A stretch of DNA of 39,645 nt from CAZOWW01 sp964583765 (GTDB lineage Bacteria > Actinomycetota > Actinomycetes > Actinomycetales > Kineosporiaceae), in contig CAZOWW010000042.1 in assembly GCA_964583765.1 (NCBI GenBank), positions 1 to 39,645 on the forward strand, written 5' to 3'. Below the pieces are notes generated by a model. The model was not told the origin of the DNA and did no database searches. It worked only from the letters and a program-made list of their open reading frames with translations. Below, one piece after another: positions 32,720-39,645 of the stretch (the stretch's first letter is position 1; the number at the start of each line of letters is the position of its first letter). The position numbers and the translations under genes were made by a program.

Positions 32720-33853
32720 TCACGGCCGCAACACGACCAGGTCGTCTCGGTGGACGATCTCCCGCTCGTACTCCGCACCCAGCGCGCTGGCCAACTCGTG
32801 CGTCGACCGACCCAGGAGCGGCGGGAGTTCCTCCGCGTCGAAGTTCACCAGTCCGCGGGCCACGACCGTTCCCAGGGCATCCACGAGGTCCACCGGGTCC
32901 CCCGCGCCGAACCGGCCCTCCACCCGCGTCACCCCGGCAGGCAACAGCGACTTGTGCCGCTCGACCACGGCGGCGACCGCGCCGTCGTCGAGCACCAGCC
33001 GGCCCATCGGGCGCGCGGCGTGGGCCAGCCAGAGGCTGCGGCTGGAGGTACGGCGGGTGCTCGCCACGAACCAGGTGCCGACGTCCTCACCGGCCAGGGC
33101 CTCGGCGGCGTACCGGGCGGCGGTGACCATGGTCGGGATCCCCGCGCCGGTGGCGATCGCGGCGGCGTCCACCTTGGTGATCATGCCGCCCGAACCGACC
33201 GCGCTGCCCGCCGCGCGCACCTGCACCCCCTCCAGGTCCTCGGGGCCACTCACCTGTGGGATCCGTCGTGCCCCCGCCCGGGACGGCGGCCCGTCGTAGA
33301 GGGCGTCCACGTCCGAGAGCAGCACCAGGGCGTCCGCGTCGACGAGATGGGCGATGAGCGCGGCGATCCGGTCGTTGTCCCCGAAACGGATCTCCTGCGT
33401 CGCCACCGTGTCGTTCTCGTTGACCACGGGCACCACGCCCAGACCGAGCAGCCGGTCCAGGGTCCGCTTCGCGTTCACGTACTGGCGCCGGCGCATGATG
33501 TCGTCGGCGGTCACGAGCACCTGGCCCACGGTCAACCCGTGCCGACCGAACGCCTCGGTGTAGCAGGCCAGCAACAACCCCTGACCCACGCTGGCGGCCG
33601 CCTGCTGGGTGGCCAGGTCCCGGGGACGGCGGGCGAGGCCCAGCGGGGACAGTCCCGCGGCGATCGCGCCCGAGGAGACCAGGACGACCTCCCCGCCGTC
33701 CAGCCGCCGCTTGGCGATCGCCGAGACGAGCGCGTCGATCCGTTCGCGATCGATACCCCCGGGAGCGTTCTCGGAGGGTGCGCAGGTCAGGGAGGACGAC
33801 CCGACCTTCACCACGATCCGGGCCGCGTCCCGCAGGGCGGCCCGTTCGGTCAC
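32720..33853 (-). CDS. proB: Glutamate 5-kinase
   Basis: The protein has 377 residues from GTG 33853, which overlaps the obg stop (GTGA) with GAGGAGG just upstream. It is an amino acid kinase fold: IVVKVGSSSL, VVLVSSGAIAAG, VPVVNENDTVA, FGDNDRIAALIAHLVDADALVLLSDVDALYD, and GSGGMITKVDAAAIA. The C-terminal 80 residues form a PUA domain (GRLVLDDGAVAAVVERHKSLLPAGVTRVEG). It makes glutamyl-5-phosphate from glutamate and ATP, the committed step of proline synthesis, and is normally inhibited by proline. Confidence 0.96.
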   Translation of the reverse strand: MTERAALRDAARIVVKVGSSSLTCAPSENAPGGIDRERIDALVSAIAKRRLDGGEVVLVSSGAIAAGLSPLGLARRPRDLATQQAAASVGQGLLLACYTEAFGRHGLTVGQVLVTADDIMRRRQYVNAKRTLDRLLGLGVVPVVNENDTVATQEIRFGDNDRIAALIAHLVDADALVLLSDVDALYDGPPSRAGARRIPQVSGPEDLEGVQVRAAGSAVGSGGMITKVDAAAIATGAGIPTMVTAARYAAEALAGEDVGTWFVASTRRTSSRSLWLAHAARPMGRLVLDDGAVAAVVERHKSLLPAGVTRVEGRFGAGDPVDLVDALGTVVARGLVNFDAEELPPLLGRSTHELASALGAEYEREIVHRDDLVVLRP

Positions 33854-35505
33854 CACTCCTCCTCGGGCACCGGACCGGAGCCCACCCGATCCGTGGGGAG
33901 ATCGTCGGCGACGTCGAGGTCGTGCCCGAGCAGATCGTCGGGTTCGACCACGGACAGGTCGGGATCGGACACGGCCGGGTCGGTCCAGCGCCCCGCCTGG
34001 CGCTCCTGGGCCAGCTCCGCCCTGGCACTCCTGCGGGCGTCCCGCCGGGCCTCGTACCAGTCCCGCTTCTCGTCCCGGGTCGGCCGCGGGGAGGTGTCCA
34101 GGCGCAGGTCGGTGCCCCGGGGGCTCGACATCACGGCGGCGGAGGCGGTGAGGGTGGGCTCCCAGTCGAAGACGACCGCGTCGTCGCGGTCCCCGATCAC
34201 CACGACCGCGCCCGCGACGGCCCCGGCCTCGACCAGGGCGTCCTCGACGCCGAGCCGGGCCAGCCGGTCGGCCAGGTACCCCACGGCCTCGTCGTTCGTG
34301 AAGTCCGTCTGGCGCACCCAGCGCTGCGGCTTGACCCCGACGACGCGGAACTGCTCGCCGTCCGGGAGCTGCTCGCGCGTCACGCGGAAGTCCGCCTCGT
34401 CCACGGCGCGTGGGCGCACCACCGTGCGGGGTACCGGCGCGGGAATCTTCGCGCGGGCCGCGGACACCAGCCGCGCCATCGCGAAGGACAGCTCCCGCAG
34501 GCCCTCGTGGCTCGCGGAGGAGACCAGCAGCACCTCCAGCCCGCGGGCCCGCAGGTCGTCGAGCACCAGCTCGGCGAGTTCCCGGGCGGCCGGGACGTCC
34601 ACCTTGTGCAGCACCAGGATCCGGGGACGGTCCGCCAGCGGCACCGCACCGTCGTCCACCTGGTAGGCGGCCAGTTCGGCCTCGATCACGTCGAGATCGG
34701 TGAGCGGGTCACGGCCCGGTTCCAGGGTGGCGCAGTCGAGCACCTGCACGATCGCCGTGCATCGCTCGACGTGGCGGAGGAACTCCAGCCCGAGCCCGCG
34801 CCCCTCGCTGGCCCCAGGGATCAGCCCGGGCACGTCGGCCACGGTGAACCGCACCCCGCCCGCGTCGACGACCCCAAGGTTGGGCACCAGCGTGGTGAAC
34901 GGGTAGTCGGCGATCTTGGGTCGGGCGGCGGAGATCGCTGCGACCAGGCTCGACTTGCCCGCACTGGGGAAACCGACGAGCGCGACGTCCGCCACGCTCT
35001 TCAGCTCCAGGACGATGTCGCCACCCCGTCCCGGCTCACCGAGCAGCGCGAAGCCGGGGGCCCGGCGTCGGGGCGAGGCGAGCGCGGCGTTCCCGAGTCC
35101 GCCTCGGCCGCCCGCGGCGGCGATGTGGCGGGTGCCCGCCTCGACCAGGTCCGCGATCACTTCACCGGTGAGGGTCTTCACCACGGTGCCCGGGGGCACG
35201 GGGAGCACCAGGTCCGCCCCCGCGGCCCCGTTGCGGTTGTCACCCTGACCGCCCTTGCCCGAGGTGGCGCGCCGGTGCGGCGAGTGGTGGTAGTCGAGCA
35301 GCGTGGTCACCTGCGGGTCGACGACCAGGACCACGTCCCCGCCGTTGCCACCGTTGCCCCCGTCGGGGCCGCCCAGGGGCTTGAACTTCTCCCGGTGCAC
35401 AGAGGCGCAGCCATGGCCGCCGTCGCCCGCAGCGACGTGCAGCACCACCCGATCGACGAAACTGGTCACCGCGTGGTCCGTGTCCCTCTCGTCTTGGCCA
35501 CTCAT
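33850..35505 (-). CDS. obg: Obg/CgtA GTPase
   Basis: The protein has 551 residues. The glycine-rich Obg domain is at about 15-170 (GDGGHGCASVHREKF, GGNGGNGGDVVLVVD, GGRGGLGNAALAS). The GTPase domain follows: G1 GFPSAGKSS near 176-184, DVPGLIPGAS, LHKVDVP, and SSASHEG. The C-terminus contains an OCT domain (FRVVGVKPQRWVRQTDFTNDEAVGYLADRLARLGVED) plus an acidic tail. It is essential for 50S maturation and stress control. The start is uncertain: ATG 35505 or GTG 35469 (TSFVDRV). It ends in a 4-base overlap with proB, and follows rpmA, as usual. Confidence 0.95.
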   Translation of the reverse strand: MSGQDERDTDHAVTSFVDRVVLHVAAGDGGHGCASVHREKFKPLGGPDGGNGGNGGDVVLVVDPQVTTLLDYHHSPHRRATSGKGGQGDNRNGAAGADLVLPVPPGTVVKTLTGEVIADLVEAGTRHIAAAGGRGGLGNAALASPRRRAPGFALLGEPGRGGDIVLELKSVADVALVGFPSAGKSSLVAAISAARPKIADYPFTTLVPNLGVVDAGGVRFTVADVPGLIPGASEGRGLGLEFLRHVERCTAIVQVLDCATLEPGRDPLTDLDVIEAELAAYQVDDGAVPLADRPRILVLHKVDVPAARELAELVLDDLRARGLEVLLVSSASHEGLRELSFAMARLVSAARAKIPAPVPRTVVRPRAVDEADFRVTREQLPDGEQFRVVGVKPQRWVRQTDFTNDEAVGYLADRLARLGVEDALVEAGAVAGAVVVIGDRDDAVVFDWEPTLTASAAVMSSPRGTDLRLDTSPRPTRDEKRDWYEARRDARRSARAELAQERQAGRWTDPAVSDPDLSVVEPDDLLGHDLDVADDLPTDRVGSGPVPEEEW

Positions 35506-35511
35506 GACAAG

Positions 35512-35538
35512 AGGCGGGCCGGTGTGTCCGGCCCGCCT
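35512..35538 (-). terminator. Hairpin between rpmA and obg
   Basis: AGGCGGGCCGG (35512-35522) pairs perfectly with CCGGCCCGCCT (35528-35538) around TGTGT. It lies 32 bases past the rpmA stop and just before obg, so it may partly end ribosomal transcripts and lower obg expression. Confidence 0.65.
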
Positions 35539-35570
35539 CCGCAGAAGTCACCGTTGATGTGCCGCCGGGC

Positions 35571-35828
35571 CTACTCGCCGGACGGGACGATGCTCACGAC
35601 CCTGCGGCCGTGCTTGGTACCGAACTGCACCGCACCCTGCGCCGTGGCGAACAGGGTGTCGTCGCCGCCGCGGCCGACGTTGGCCCCGGGGTGGAAGTGG
35701 GTGCCGTGCTGGCGGACGATGATCTCGCCTGCGTTCACGACCTGGCCGCCGAACCGCTTGACGCCCAGGCGCTGCGCGTTGGAGTCACGCCCGTTCCGCG
35801 AGGAGCTGGCGCCCTTCTTGTGTGCCAT
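35571..35828 (-). CDS. rpmA: 50S ribosomal protein L27
   Basis: The protein has 85 residues and begins MAHKKGASSSRNGRDSNAQR, the conserved L27 N-terminus that reaches the peptidyl-transferase centre, followed by GGQVVNAGEIIVRQHGTHFHPG. There is no N-terminal cleavage extension. Its SD is AGGCAG-like, upstream of 35828. It is in the rplU-rpmA-obg operon, with 78 bases between L21 and L27 genes. Confidence 0.97.
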   Translation of the reverse strand: MAHKKGASSSRNGRDSNAQRLGVKRFGGQVVNAGEIIVRQHGTHFHPGANVGRGGDDTLFATAQGAVQFGTKHGRRVVSIVPSGE

Positions 35829-35906
35829 GACCGCTGCCTGCCTTTCGGGCCGATCGACCCGTCCGATGTCGTTCGGGGCTCCTGCGCTCCACGGGAGCGC
35901 GAGCCG

Positions 35907-36218
35907 TCACTTGGAGATGCCGGTGACCTTGATGCGGGTCAGCGGCTGGCGGTGCCCCTGACGCTTGCGGTAGCCGGTCTTGTTCTTGAACTTGATGATC
36001 CGGATCTTGGGGCCCTTCGCGGGCTCGACGATCTCGGCGGTCACCGTGACGCGGGACAGCGCCGCCGCGTCGCTGGTGACCGTGGCACCATCCACGAGCA
36101 ACAGCGGACGCAGCTCGACGGCGGCACCCGGCTCGCCCGCGATCTTGTCCACGGTGAGCACGTCACCCACGGACACCTTCTCTTGACGGCCGCCGGCGCG
36201 GACGATCGCGTACACCAC
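35907..36218 (-). CDS. rplU: 50S ribosomal protein L21
   Basis: The protein has 103 residues. I chose GTG 36218, which yields the canonical start VYAIVRAGGRQEKV; GTG 36230 would add four residues. L21 motifs include RPLLLVDGATVT and KIRIIKFKNKTGYRKRQGHRQPLT. It binds 23S rRNA domain I. It heads the rplU-rpmA-obg operon. The 470-base gap upstream holds a hairpin terminator for rne and tandem repeats. Confidence 0.95.
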   Translation of the reverse strand: MVYAIVRAGGRQEKVSVGDVLTVDKIAGEPGAAVELRPLLLVDGATVTSDAAALSRVTVTAEIVEPAKGPKIRIIKFKNKTGYRKRQGHRQPLTRIKVTGISK

Positions 36219-36514
36219 CTGGAGACTCACTTCCTCGTCGATGCGGTTGCGCCCACGGCTCCCCTCGACTGCCGGTCGGCAGCGGGACGCGGATCGCGCA
36301 CGAACTGTGCGCTGACGGGCGCACCGGTTGCCCAGCCTACGGACGCGGGTACAGCGTGGTCAAACCGGCGGCCCTGCGGTCAAGTCCTGCGCATGGTCCA
36401 CCTCACGGTGCACCGGCATGGCCCGGTCCCTCGCCCCGGGCCCGCCGATTCCCCTCCAGTCCGCACCTCCAGCAACGGGCGGACACGCGGGTGGGTTCCG
36501 CGACGTCGAGTAGC

Positions 36515-36577
36515 GAACGACACATCCCTGGGAACGGCGCCCCCGGGAACGACACAGCCCGGGAACGACACGCCCGG
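36515..36577. repeat. Four degenerate 15-17 bp repeats between rplU and rne
   Basis: GAACGACACATCCCTGG (36515), GAACGGCGCCCCCGG (36532), GAACGACACAGCCCGG (36547) and GAACGACACGCCCGG (36563). They fill the gap 36219-36687 along with the hairpin; no gene is seen there. Confidence 0.7.
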
Positions 36578-36603
36578 ACGACCGGCACCCCGCAGGACGC
36601 GCA

Positions 36604-36646
36604 GGTGCCCGCCACGGGCCCCCGATCGGGGTCCGCGACGGGCACC
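36604..36646 (-). terminator. Hairpin terminator after rne
   Basis: GGTGCCCG (36604-36611) pairs with CGGGCACC (36639-36646), with an inner stem GGCCCCCGATCGGGGTCC. It lies 42 bases past the rne stop and before rplU. Confidence 0.65.
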
Positions 36647-36687
36647 TCGTGCCACGGGTCGCGCGGAAGTCCCGCGCGGCTCGGTGA

Positions 36688-39537
36688 TCAGTCGCCGTCC
36701 CCGCCCGACTTGCCCCGCCGAGGACGCTGGCGCGGGGTCTCGGCCACGGGGGCCCGCTTCTCGACCGGCTCGTCGTGGATGAGGACGCCCCGGCCCGAAC
36801 AGGCCTCACAGGTCTCGCTGAAGGCCTCGAGCAACCCCGAGCCCACGCGCTTGCGGGTCATCTGCACCAGGCCCAGAGAGGTCACCTCGGCCACCTGGTG
36901 CTTGGTACGGTCCCGGCCCAGGCACTCCAACAGGCGACGCAGCACGAGGTCACGGTTGGACTCCAGGACCATGTCGATGAAGTCCACGACGATGATGCCG
37001 CCGATGTCCCGCAGCCGCAGCTGCCGGACGATCTCCTCGGCCGCCTCGATGTTGTTCTTGGTGACCGTCTCCTCGAGGTTGCCCCCGGCGCCGGTGAACT
37101 TGCCGGTGTTCACGTCGATGACGGTCATCGCCTCGGTGCGGTCGATGACCAGCGAGCCTCCGCTGGGCAGCCAGACCTTGCGGTCGAGCGCCTTGGCCAA
37201 CTGCTCGTCGATCCGCTGGGTGGCGAAGACGTCGGCGTCCTTCTCCCAGCGCTCCAGCCGGTCGACGAGGTCCGGCGCGACGTGGCCGATGTAGGAGCCG
37301 AGCGTCTCCCATGCCTCGTCGCCCGCGATGACCAGCTTGCCGAAGTCCTCGTTGAAGATGTCCCGGACCACCCGGATCGCCAGGTCGGGCTCGCCGTAGA
37401 GCAACGCGGGCGCGTTGACCGCCCCGGCCTTGCGGGAGATGTCCTCCCACTGGGCCTGCAGGCGCGAGACGTCCTGCTGCAGCTCCTCCTCGCTGGCCCC
37501 CTCGGCCGCGGTGCGCACGATGACACCGGCCTCGTCCGGGATGACCTGGCGCAGGATCTTCTTCAGCCGGCTGCGCTCGACGTCCGGGAGCTTGCGCGAG
37601 ATCCCGGTCATGCTGCCGTTCGGCACGTAGACCAGGAACCGGCCCGCCAGCGAGACCTGGCTGGTCAGTCGGGCGCCCTTGTGGCCGATGGGGTCCTTGG
37701 TGACCTGCACCAGGACGGCCTCGCCGGCCTTGAGGGCGTGCTCGATGCGGCGCGGCTGCCCGTCCAGGCCCGCGGCGTCCCAGTTGACCTCACCGGCGTA
37801 CAGGACCGCGTTGCGACCCTTGCCGATGTCGACGAACGCGGCCTCCATGCTCGGCAGCACGTTCTGCACCTTGCCGAGGTACACGTTGCCCACGAGCGAG
37901 GCCTGGCTCTGCCGGGCCACGTAGTGCTCGACGAGCACGCCGTCCTCGAGGACGCCGATCTGCGTGCGGCCCTCGCGCTCCCGCACCACCATCACGCGGT
38001 CGACGCTCTCGCGCCGGGCGAGGAACTCCGCCTCGGTGATCACGGGTCGCCGGCGTCCGGCCTCCCGGCCCTCGCGACGGCGCTGGCGCTTGGCCTCGAG
38101 GCGGGTCGAACCCCGCACCGACGTGACGTCGTCCCCACCGCCGCGGCGCGGCTCGCGCACCTTGACGACGGTGTTCGGCGGGTCGTCCGGGGCCAACTCG
38201 ACCTCACCGGACGGGCCGCGACGGCGCCGACGCCGACGCCGACGGCTCGATCCGCTGCCGGTCTCCCCTGCGACTTCCTCGCCGTCCGCCTCGTCGTCCG
38301 CGGTCTGGTCGTCGGCTGCCGCGTCCTGCCGCGGGTCCGCGACCGCGGAACCCTCGGCATCCGCGTCGCCGCCCTCGGCCTCGGCGCCGTCACCACGGAC
38401 GCGCCGCCGTCCCCGGCCACCACGCCTCCGGCGCCGACGGGCACCGGTGCCGGTGCCGTCCTCACCGGCCTCGTCGAGGCCGGCGTCCCCGCCCTCGCCC
38501 TCCAGCAGTTCCTCGTTCTCGTCCTCGACCGCGTCCGCGGGCTCGGGGCGGTCGGCCCCGTCGGCAGCGGTCTCGGACTCGACACCGGGCATGGGGGGCC
38601 CGGCCGGGCGCGTGGCCGCGCGGCGACGCCGCGGGGCCACCGGATCCGGGGCCTGGAAGAAGACCATGGTCGCGGCCAGCGGGGCCGCGACGGCGCGCTG
38701 GGTCGTTGCCGGCACCTGCTCGGCGGGGACGAACGGCGGGGCACTGACCGCGCCCGCAGTCGCCTCGGCCGTGTCCAGCGCCTCCTCGGCGTCCTCCTCC
38801 AGGGCCTCGGGGTCCACCGAAGCGACCTCGACCTCGGCGACGACCCGCTTCGACCTGGTGCGCCGGGTGGTCGTCCGCGCGGGGGCGGGCTCCACCTGGG
38901 TCGGCTCCGGCTGGGTGGGCTCCGCCTGAGTGGCCACGGACTGAGTGGCCACGGACCCGCCCGGCTCGACTGCGCCGGCCAGCTCCTCCAGCACCTCCTG
39001 CGGAGGCGTCAGGTCCACCGGGGCGCGACGTCGACTCACCGCGGGACGCGGCTCGCGGACCCGACGACGCCGGGTCGGGGCGGACTGCTCCGCCTCCGGG
39101 GCCGCGGCGTCCTCGGCACCCTGCGCGGCCGGTGCCTGTACCTCGACCGAAGCCGGAGCGGGCTCGGCAGCGGCGACCTCGGCCGCCGTCCCGGCCCCGT
39201 CCCCCGCGGCATCGACGACGACCTTGTCCTTCGCCCGGTTCGTGCGCTTGCGTGCGGTCTTCCGCGGCGCGGCGGCAACCGGCTCGCCCTCGGGGCGCTC
39301 CACGGCACCGGAGACCGCGGCCTCACCGGCTGCGGTCTGCGAAGCCTCCTGCGGCGCCGTCGGCGTGACCTCGGCGGCCCCGACCGGGCTCTCCGCCGCG
39401 GGGCTCTCGGCCGCCGGCGGTCCGGCCGGGCGACTCGCCGACCGGCGCCGGGTACGGCGCTGCACCGGCACCGCATCCGGTCCGGTGTCCTCCCGGGGCA
39501 GGGACACCCCGGTGCTGATCCCATCTTCGTCGTTCAC
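36688..39537 (-). CDS. rne: Ribonuclease E/G family protein
   Basis: The protein has 949 residues from GTG 39537, with GGGAG 5 bases upstream. The first 480 residues are Ala/Glu/Pro/Arg-rich and disordered, with clusters such as RRRRRRRRGP and acidic runs. The catalytic part follows: S1 domain near 545-625 (VYLGKVQNVLPSMEAAFVDIGKGRNAVLYAG), VIDVNTGKFTGAGG near 805 with the metal-binding Asp, GGIIVVDFIDM, and the zinc-link CEAC near 907-910. It cuts single-stranded RNA in mRNA decay and rRNA/tRNA maturation. The actinobacterial type has its disordered scaffold at the N-terminus, as here. It precedes rplU, the common order. Confidence 0.95.
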   Translation of the reverse strand: MNDEDGISTGVSLPREDTGPDAVPVQRRTRRRSASRPAGPPAAESPAAESPVGAAEVTPTAPQEASQTAAGEAAVSGAVERPEGEPVAAAPRKTARKRTNRAKDKVVVDAAGDGAGTAAEVAAAEPAPASVEVQAPAAQGAEDAAAPEAEQSAPTRRRRVREPRPAVSRRRAPVDLTPPQEVLEELAGAVEPGGSVATQSVATQAEPTQPEPTQVEPAPARTTTRRTRSKRVVAEVEVASVDPEALEEDAEEALDTAEATAGAVSAPPFVPAEQVPATTQRAVAAPLAATMVFFQAPDPVAPRRRRAATRPAGPPMPGVESETAADGADRPEPADAVEDENEELLEGEGGDAGLDEAGEDGTGTGARRRRRRGGRGRRRVRGDGAEAEGGDADAEGSAVADPRQDAAADDQTADDEADGEEVAGETGSGSSRRRRRRRRRGPSGEVELAPDDPPNTVVKVREPRRGGGDDVTSVRGSTRLEAKRQRRREGREAGRRRPVITEAEFLARRESVDRVMVVREREGRTQIGVLEDGVLVEHYVARQSQASLVGNVYLGKVQNVLPSMEAAFVDIGKGRNAVLYAGEVNWDAAGLDGQPRRIEHALKAGEAVLVQVTKDPIGHKGARLTSQVSLAGRFLVYVPNGSMTGISRKLPDVERSRLKKILRQVIPDEAGVIVRTAAEGASEEELQQDVSRLQAQWEDISRKAGAVNAPALLYGEPDLAIRVVRDIFNEDFGKLVIAGDEAWETLGSYIGHVAPDLVDRLERWEKDADVFATQRIDEQLAKALDRKVWLPSGGSLVIDRTEAMTVIDVNTGKFTGAGGNLEETVTKNNIEAAEEIVRQLRLRDIGGIIVVDFIDMVLESNRDLVLRRLLECLGRDRTKHQVAEVTSLGLVQMTRKRVGSGLLEAFSETCEACSGRGVLIHDEPVEKRAPVAETPRQRPRRGKSGGDGD

Positions 39538-39645
39538 GGGCACTCCCGTCGGCTCCGGGCGCCGGCACACCCCCACGGCACCGCACGGAGCAATCCTCTC
39601 CGGGTCGTCACATCGGGACCGAGGTGACGGAAGTCGTCTGGTCGC
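39538..39645. other. rne upstream region to window edge
   Basis: The last 108 bases hold an alternative in-frame ATG for rne at 39576. I see no promoter or other gene. Confidence 0.4.

Noticed and set aside
36775..39627. Very long rightward open frame opposite rne
   Set aside because: It is the antisense shadow of a GC-rich gene; rne on the other strand has clear S1 and catalytic motifs.

Overview
This 39.6 kb window comes from the chromosome of a high-GC, cellulolytic-type actinobacterium. Evidence: GC-rich codon use with many GTG starts, and the conserved block rne-rplU-rpmA-obg-proB-proA-nadD-LytR_C-rsfS-histidine phosphatase followed by tRNA-Ala. A Cellulomonas-like member of the Micrococcales is my guess from the secreted glycanases; no rRNA or other marker fixes the genus.

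Layout. (1) 1-4505: a DoxX-Rieske redox membrane protein, then a conserved unknown gene coupled to an XRE/ImmA-IrrE metallopeptidase, then a third unknown gene broken by a frameshift at a C7 run. (2) 4644-8702: a tandem pair of paralogous cytoplasmic diguanylate cyclases, each a LacI-type sugar-binding-like domain (without HTH), a GAF-like linker domain and a GGEEF cyclase domain. (3) 8890-18620: a 9.7 kb integrated element bounded by a 44-bp direct repeat, which is the 3' part of tRNA-Ala(GGC). It carries an AICE-type tyrosine recombinase, a HTH excisionase-like gene, a Zn-finger protein, a RecA-like Rep ATPase, a divergently regulated PP2C-like/HTH-sensor pair, a lipoprotein and a DUF6338-type membrane protein, but no TraB/FtsK transfer gene. 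About 1.5 kb of it is non-coding and packed with short TA-containing repeats. (4) 18579-23620: intact tRNA-Ala, then a leftward operon of an ECF (SigE-family) sigma factor, a single-pass membrane protein whose outside domain is a catalytically dead GH16 fold, and a secreted GH16-CBM13-GH26-like enzyme. (5) 23692-39537: the leftward housekeeping block, interrupted by a rightward GT2 glycosyltransferase.

How parts fit. The ECF operon looks like a self-contained polysaccharide-sensing circuit: membrane lectin/pseudoenzyme senses substrate, releases sigma, sigma drives the glycanase. This is the best candidate for a little-described system here. The second is the tRNA-Ala element, whose PP2C-like/HTH-sensor module and repeat arrays have no obvious function. 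Housekeeping genes are tightly packed with GTGA/ATGA overlaps (obg/proB, nadD/LytR_C, rsfS/phosphatase). Degenerate 15-20 bp tandem repeats sit in several of the intergenic gaps.

All calls are from reading the sequence; no database search was run. Start codons were chosen by Shine-Dalgarno placement, overlap with the preceding stop and family length.
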